Origin: Pseudofrankia inefficax
GTDB taxonomy: Bacteria; Actinomycetota; Actinomycetes; Frankiales; Frankiaceae
NCBI RefSeq assembly: GCF_000166135.1
Contig: NC_014666.1
Span: 7,192,001 to 7,256,000, forward strand
Length of the DNA stretch: 64,000 nt
Direction: 5' to 3'
Each line of letters begins with the position of its first letter. Positions within the stretch are counted from its first letter, which is position 1. Position numbers and translations under genes: made by a program. This document shows positions 59,905 to 64,000 of this stretch, piece by piece. The notes beneath the pieces were generated by a model that worked only from the letters and a program-made list of their open reading frames with translations, was not told the DNA's origin and searched no databases.

Positions 59905-61554
59905 TCAGGGAGCGGGACGGGTGAACAGGGCCGTCCCCAGGTCGGCCAGGGTCTGGAGCGGCCCGGCGAGCCGGCAGCCGATCGCCGCCGCCGCGGCGTC
60001 GGCGGCGGCGAGCTGGCCGTCGACGGCCTCCCACGGCGCGTCGCTGACGATGCCGGCGACGGGCAGTGGGCAGGCGGCCTGCACCCAGCCCCGGTCGATC
60101 ACCACGTACCCGCCGCCCATGCCCTCCAGGGCGCGGGCGGCGGTGAGCATGTCGGCGTCGTTGGTGCCGACGAGCACCAGGTCACCGGGCGGGTCGCTGG
60201 TGGTGACGCCGACGGCGCCGCTGGTCAGCCCGACCCCGCGCAGCAGCCCGACCCGGACCGGCTCGTGGCTGCCGGACCGGTCGACGACGGCCACCTTGAG
60301 CAGATCGTGGTCGGGGTCGGCCACGATCAGGCCGTTGCGGACCGCGGGCTCGATCCGCACCTGCCGTGGGACGGCCGCACCGGCCGACGCCGTCGCCAGC
60401 GGCTGAATCGGCACCGTCGGAGCGAGGCCGCCGCTCCCGGGCAGCCCAGGGCGCCCTGGGAGCAGCCCCGCCAGGCCGGGTGTCCGGGACGAGGGCACCA
60501 CCGGAGTGGAGATCCGGGAGACGATCTCGACGGCCACCGGCAGCGGCGCCGGATGCCCCGGCCAGCCGGGCAGCGCGAACGAGTCGACGTGGAGGTTCAC
60601 CGGCAGGCGCACGGTGTCCAGGGCCCAGCGGGGGGCTCGGTCGGGGTTGTCGAACAGCGGCCGCCCCTGGCCGGCGGCGATGCGCCCGCCGGCGACGACG
60701 AGGTCGGGTGGTTCGATACCGCCGATCTCGGTGACGATCAGCAGGTCGGCCAGATGGGCCGGCAGGATCGCGCCGAGGACCTGGTCGAGCCCGTGCCGGC
60801 GGGCGGGCGCGAGCGTCGCGCGCCGGACGGCCTCGGCGGGCGCCAGCCCGGCCAGGATCCCGGACCGCACCGCGCAGGCGAGCTGGCCGTAACCGACCAG
60901 GTCGGCGAGCGCCCGGTGGCCGACGGTCTGCTCGCCGGGCAGCAGGTCCCCCGCCGCCGGGCCGGGTGCGCCGGGCCGGCGGGCCAGCACCCGCAGCGGG
61001 GTGTCGGTCGAGGTCGCGATCCCGGCGCCACGAGGGCCGCAGCGGGCGACCAGGCCGGTGGGGTCGGTCAGCACGGTCACGGTGCCGCGCGGCACCAGCA
61101 GCCGGGCGGCCTCGCCGGGCAGCAGCAGGGTCCGTTCCGGGCGGACGTGGGCGTCGAGGTAGGCGGGCAGCAGGTAGCGGCCGGTCGCGTCCAGCGAGCG
61201 GCGCCCGGCGAGCGCACCAGGCCTCGTCACGGCGGCGATGAACCGGCCGACGATCGCGACGTCCCGTTGCAGCAGCTCGCCGGTCTGCACGACGACGACG
61301 GTTCCGCTGTGCACCAGCAGGTCGGCGTCTTCCTCGCCGACGGCGACCCGCCGCAGCCGCGCGAGCTCGCCGTCGCTGGGCCCCAGCCGGCCGGCCCCGC
61401 CGGCAGGCGCCGGCCCGCGGCTCCCGGTGGTCATGGCGGGCAGTAACGCCGGCCCCACCGCGAGATCCGCGGAACTCATCCCAGGCGCCGTGGTCCCCGC
61501 GCCCGGCCACCCCGCCGCCAGCGCCGTCCCCACGCCGGCCGTCGTCACACTCAC
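59905..61554 (-). CDS. Adenine-deaminase-like pseudoenzyme
   Basis: The 549-residue protein aligns with adenine deaminase at both ends. The N-terminal beta-domain and PAYLDAHVRPERTLL match, but the metal-binding HVH is HVR. The C-terminal domain (KVAVVDRSGS…VLVGTNDADMLTAARALEGMGGGYVV…LPVAGIVSD) also matches, but its catalytic HDSHN segment reads TSDPPG. Between them about 150 residues of the catalytic barrel appear missing, while EAVRRATLAPARRHGLD and LADLLIV remain. The frame is open, so the gene is still translated, but deamination is very unlikely. It may have a binding or regulatory role in the purine locus. Starts at GTG behind GGAGGG. Confidence 0.75.
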   Translation of the reverse strand: MSVTTAGVGTALAAGWPGAGTTAPGMSSADLAVGPALLPAMTTGSRGPAPAGGAGRLGPSDGELARLRRVAVGEEDADLLVHSGTVVVVQTGELLQRDVAIVGRFIAAVTRPGALAGRRSLDATGRYLLPAYLDAHVRPERTLLLPGEAARLLVPRGTVTVLTDPTGLVARCGPRGAGIATSTDTPLRVLARRPGAPGPAAGDLLPGEQTVGHRALADLVGYGQLACAVRSGILAGLAPAEAVRRATLAPARRHGLDQVLGAILPAHLADLLIVTEIGGIEPPDLVVAGGRIAAGQGRPLFDNPDRAPRWALDTVRLPVNLHVDSFALPGWPGHPAPLPVAVEIVSRISTPVVPSSRTPGLAGLLPGRPGLPGSGGLAPTVPIQPLATASAGAAVPRQVRIEPAVRNGLIVADPDHDLLKVAVVDRSGSHEPVRVGLLRGVGLTSGAVGVTTSDPPGDLVLVGTNDADMLTAARALEGMGGGYVVIDRGWVQAACPLPVAGIVSDAPWEAVDGQLAAADAAAAAIGCRLAGPLQTLADLGTALFTRPAP

Positions 61555-61952
61555 ACGGGCCCTCCGGTTGGGGGGTCTGGGGGGTCTGACCCCCAGGTGA
61601 CGTAGCGGGCCGGCGGAAAGTCACCCGAAGGATGGCGAACGGGTTTGTCCGCCTCGACTTCACCTACCGGCTTGCCCTGAACGGCCGCCGCCGATGTCAT
61701 TGTCGCAGCCACGGACCGGACAGTCACCGATTGCTGCCGCGCATCGAGTGCTCTCCAGCACAAAGGCCGCTGACCAGGAATGATGCGAGCTGTTCGGCCG
61801 GCCCGGCGCGTCTCGCCGGAAGACCAGCGGAAATGGCGCTCCCGCCGATCCGGCGTGAATCGGCGGGAGGTCCAGGTCAGCATCGCCGACCAGTAACGTG
61901 CGTCACCCTCGCGGTCGGAAACCGCGGGTGAACGACGGGCCGGCTCAGGGGG
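61555..61952. other. Gene-free interval
   Basis: About 400 bp between the downstream end of the ABC permease operon and the adenine-deaminase-like gene, both on the minus strand. It contains the hairpin at 61839-61869. The rest likely carries the promoter of the deaminase-like gene, although no boxes are obvious. Confidence 0.4.
61839..61869 (-). terminator. 11-bp hairpin after the ABC permease operon
   Basis: Arms CTCCCGCCGAT and ATCGGCGGGAG pair perfectly around a 9-nt loop, about 85 bp past the stop of the second permease gene on the minus strand. Confidence 0.65.
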
Positions 61953-62849
61953 TCACTTCCCGCGGGCTGGCGCCGGGCCGTACCGGGCGAGGACGACCGT
62001 CTCGATGATGCCGACGACGCCGTAGAGCGCGACGCTCACCGCCGTGATCACGATGACCGACGCCCAGACGCCGCCGTAGTCGAACACCTGCTGGGAGTGC
62101 TCCATGTAGTAACCGAGCGCCTTGCCGGTGGCGAGCCATTCGGCGAGCAGCGCGCCGATGATGGCTCCCGGCACGGCGATTCGCGCGGAGGCGAACAGCG
62201 CCGGCAACGCGCTCGGAATGGCCACCTTGCGCAGCACGGTGAACGGGCTGCCGCCATACGCGGTGACCAGGTCCGCTGCGGCCTTCGGGGTGGAGCGCAG
62301 ACCGAAGACGATGTTCACCAGCGACGGGAAGAACACCACGATCCCGGCGATGACCGTGACACCCATCACGGCACGGCCGAAAACCAGCGTGATGATCGGG
62401 GTCATCGCGACCAGCGGGACCGAGCGCAGCACCATCGCCACCGGCAGGAACGCCTGCTCGACGGGGCGGTACAGCACGAACAGCACCGACACGACGATCG
62501 CCGCGACCGTGCCGGCGACGTAGCCGTACAGCGCGTCGAGAAGGGTCTCCAGCAGGCCGTGGAAGATCACGTGCCGATGCTCGTGCGCCTTCGGGACCGT
62601 GAACAGGTAGTGATAAACGGCCTTCGGGTCCTTGGCCACCAGCGGGTTGAGGTGGAAGACCTTCAGGAAGGCGTACCAGAGAATCACGATCACGACGACG
62701 GACGCGAGGACCTGGCCGAAGGTGCGGCCCAGCCGGGCGAGCGCGGTGACGAGCAGCAGCGAGCCGGGCGAGCGCTGCTCCACCGGCGGCGCGACGGCCG
62801 GGGCCGGCACCGGCCCGGACTCGGTCGCCGGAGCGGCCGTGGTGGTCAC
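61953..62849 (-). CDS. ABC transporter permease, NitT/TauT–NMT1 type (second subunit)
   Basis: The 298-residue protein has a Pro/Ala N-terminal tail and six or so TM helices. The EAA-like loop reads AYGGSPFTVLRKVAIPSALPALFASARIA. It is similar in plan to SsuC/TauC and pyrimidine-precursor (NMT1) importers. It starts GTGA-overlapping the previous permease stop, behind GGAGGTGG. The two different permeases would pair as a heterodimer driven by the ATPase upstream. The neighbourhood suggests a purine, allantoin or thiamine-precursor ligand, but this is undecided. Confidence 0.9.
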   Translation of the reverse strand: MTTTAAPATESGPVPAPAVAPPVEQRSPGSLLLVTALARLGRTFGQVLASVVVIVILWYAFLKVFHLNPLVAKDPKAVYHYLFTVPKAHEHRHVIFHGLLETLLDALYGYVAGTVAAIVVSVLFVLYRPVEQAFLPVAMVLRSVPLVAMTPIITLVFGRAVMGVTVIAGIVVFFPSLVNIVFGLRSTPKAAADLVTAYGGSPFTVLRKVAIPSALPALFASARIAVPGAIIGALLAEWLATGKALGYYMEHSQQVFDYGGVWASVIVITAVSVALYGVVGIIETVVLARYGPAPARGK

Positions 62850-63694
62850 GATCCACCTCCGGGGTTGCCGCGCGGCGCCCACGGGGTGAGCAGCCGGGCG
62901 ATCAGCGAGGTAATGCCGTAGCCGACGGCGGCGATCGCGGAGGCGATGATGGCCAGCGCCCAGGTGCGCGGGACGTCGAACGCCTGCTCCGAGGCGATCA
63001 TGGTGATCCCGATGCCCTTGTCCGCACCCAGGTACTCGCCGATGATCGCGCCGAGCAGCGCGGCGGGCGGCGCGATCTGCAGCCCGGCGAACGTGCTGGG
63101 CAGCGCGGCGCGCAGCCGGACGAACCGGAGCTGGGCGAACCTCCCGCCGCCGAAGGCGCGGATGGCGTCCAGGGTCGTCTGGTCGGCCGCGCTCAGGCCG
63201 GTGAGCGTGCCGACCAGGGTGGTGAAGAAGACCGAGATCCCGGCGAGCGCCATCTCCGGCGCGGTGCCGTTGAAGACCGTCGTCAGGATCGGGCCGATCG
63301 CGATGATCGGCAGGCAGTAGGAGGCCACCCCGATCTGCAGCAGGATGCGGTCGACGACCGGGATGCCGAAGCAGAGGATCGACAGGCCGATGGCCAGGCC
63401 GTTGCCGATCAGATAGCCCTGGAAGGCGATCCACACGGTCGTGGCGACCGGGGTCGGCCACAGGTGGCGGTCCGTCCAGAAGTCCTTGACGACCGCCCAC
63501 GGCGTCGGCACCGCGCCGCCGTGCTTGAACGCGGTGACCGCGAGGATCCACCAGAGCGCGATGATCGCCAGGGTGCCGATCAGGCCGCCCAGCCAGGAGG
63601 GCGCGCCCGCGCGGGCCCGGGAACCGTCCTGGGATGGGCTGCCGCTGGGCGGGGCGGCGACCGCGCCGGCGGGAGTGTCCTGGAGCGCTGTCAT
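62846..63694 (-). CDS. ABC transporter permease, NitT/TauT–NMT1 type (first subunit)
   Basis: The 282-residue inner-membrane permease has about six TM helices starting with LGGLIGTLAIIALWWILAVTAF. The EAA-type loop reads RAFGGGRFAQLRFVRLRAALPSTFAGLQIA. It lies 7 bp after the ATPase gene and overlaps the second permease by 4 bp. No binding protein is inside the window; it may lie upstream beyond the edge. Confidence 0.9.
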   Translation of the reverse strand: MTALQDTPAGAVAAPPSGSPSQDGSRARAGAPSWLGGLIGTLAIIALWWILAVTAFKHGGAVPTPWAVVKDFWTDRHLWPTPVATTVWIAFQGYLIGNGLAIGLSILCFGIPVVDRILLQIGVASYCLPIIAIGPILTTVFNGTAPEMALAGISVFFTTLVGTLTGLSAADQTTLDAIRAFGGGRFAQLRFVRLRAALPSTFAGLQIAPPAALLGAIIGEYLGADKGIGITMIASEQAFDVPRTWALAIIASAIAAVGYGITSLIARLLTPWAPRGNPGGGS

Positions 63695-63701
63695 GCCGGG
63701 G

Positions 63702-64000
63702 TCACGCGGCCCGCTCGTCTTCGTCCTGGCCCCCGAACAGCAGGCCGGACAGCTCGTCGTGCAGCTCGTGGAAGCGCGGGGTCCGCAACATCTCCGAGGT
63801 GCGCGGGCGAGGAAGGTCGATCTCGACGATCTCCTTGATCCGGCCGGGCCGCGGCGTCATGACCGCGACCTTGTCGGACAGGATGACCGCCTCCGGGATC
63901 GAGTGGGTGACCAGCAGGGTCGTGGTCGCCCGCTCGGTCCAGATCCGCAGCAGCTCGAAGTTCAGCCGCTGGCGGGTCATGTCGTCCAGGGCGCCGAACG
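63702..64000 (-). CDS. ABC transporter ATP-binding protein (C-terminal part, cut by window edge)
   Basis: About 99 codons are visible. The D-loop FGALDD directly after the expected Walker B, then [32 protein letters not shown] with the H-loop His, and [17 protein letters not shown] are typical of NitT/TauT-type ATPases (SsuB/TauB). The Walker A and signature lie outside the window. It is the upstream partner of the two permeases. Confidence 0.9.
   Translation of the reverse strand, partial: FGALDDMTRQRLNFELLRIWTERATTTLLVTHSIPEAVILSDKVAVMTPRPGRIKEIVEIDLPRPRTSEMLRTPRFHELHDELSGLLFGGQDEDERAA

Noticed and set aside
44099-64000. A urate oxidase gene hidden in another frame
   Set aside because: No frame shows motifs of the cofactor-free uricase, FAD-dependent HpxO or membrane PuuD families that I could recognise.

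Overview
The window is very GC-rich DNA with start-codon use (many GTG), dense overlapping operons and protein families typical of a high-GC actinobacterium. Pupylation-era actinobacterial markers such as ClpS–DUF2017–Mec–CysO–CysM, DUF5709, DUF2752, DUF6986 and an NrtR regulator, together with a TIR–STAND–WD40 protein and a large purine-degradation cluster, suggest Frankiaceae (Frankia or a close relative). That assignment is inference, because no rRNA or other marker gene is present. No tRNA, rRNA, CRISPR array, insertion sequence or integrase was seen.

Layout. 0.1-5.3 kb: three secreted or surface proteins on the minus strand (a GH26-like glycosidase, a seven-repeat RCC1 propeller, and a polysaccharide deacetylase carrying a phage-tail-like C-terminus). 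6.2-12.0 kb: a 1425-residue TIR–STAND ATPase–WD40 protein, then two divergent paralogous Nudix (ADP-ribose pyrophosphatase type) genes. 12.2-17.6 kb, minus strand: pncB–nrtR (NAD salvage and its regulator), clpS–DUF2017–mec, a small cysteine-containing leader peptide, cysO and cysM (CysO-dependent cysteine synthesis). 18.1-21.0 kb: a small two-TM protein, a large XRE regulator and a sugar epimerase. 21.3-27.2 kb: a branched-chain amino-acid/amide type ABC transporter (fused LivHM, LivG, LivF, and convergent LivK). 27.4-34.6 kb: mixed housekeeping and hypothetical genes (HTH with an acidic Pro/Glu/Ala linker, DUF5709, degenerate ABC ATPase, dienelactone hydrolase, DUF2752, agmatinase family, lipoprotein, SpoU methyltransferase). 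34.6-37.2 kb: 8-oxoguanine-deaminase-type amidohydrolase and adenosine deaminase.

37.2-42.8 kb holds the most unusual arrangement. Two copies of a cassette, each a 352-residue XRE-type regulator divergent from a small two-TM protein across a 387-388 bp intergenic region, lie in mirror orientation around a GNAT acetyltransferase and a GT-A glycosyltransferase.

43-64 kb: an SDR, then a purine-degradation locus containing a DUF6986 aldolase-like gene, uraH, a large LuxR-type regulator, a fused allantoicase–OHCU decarboxylase, allantoinase, the three xanthine dehydrogenase subunits, a divergent Rieske oxygenase, a RecG-like GHKL regulator and an adenine-deaminase-like pseudoenzyme. It ends with an NMT1/NitT-type ABC transporter cut by the window edge. 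The encoded steps run from xanthine to ureidoglycolate and urea, except that no recognisable urate oxidase is present. A family of about 73-bp imperfect palindromes (three copies) sits just downstream of genes at 0.1, 12.1 and 43.9 kb.
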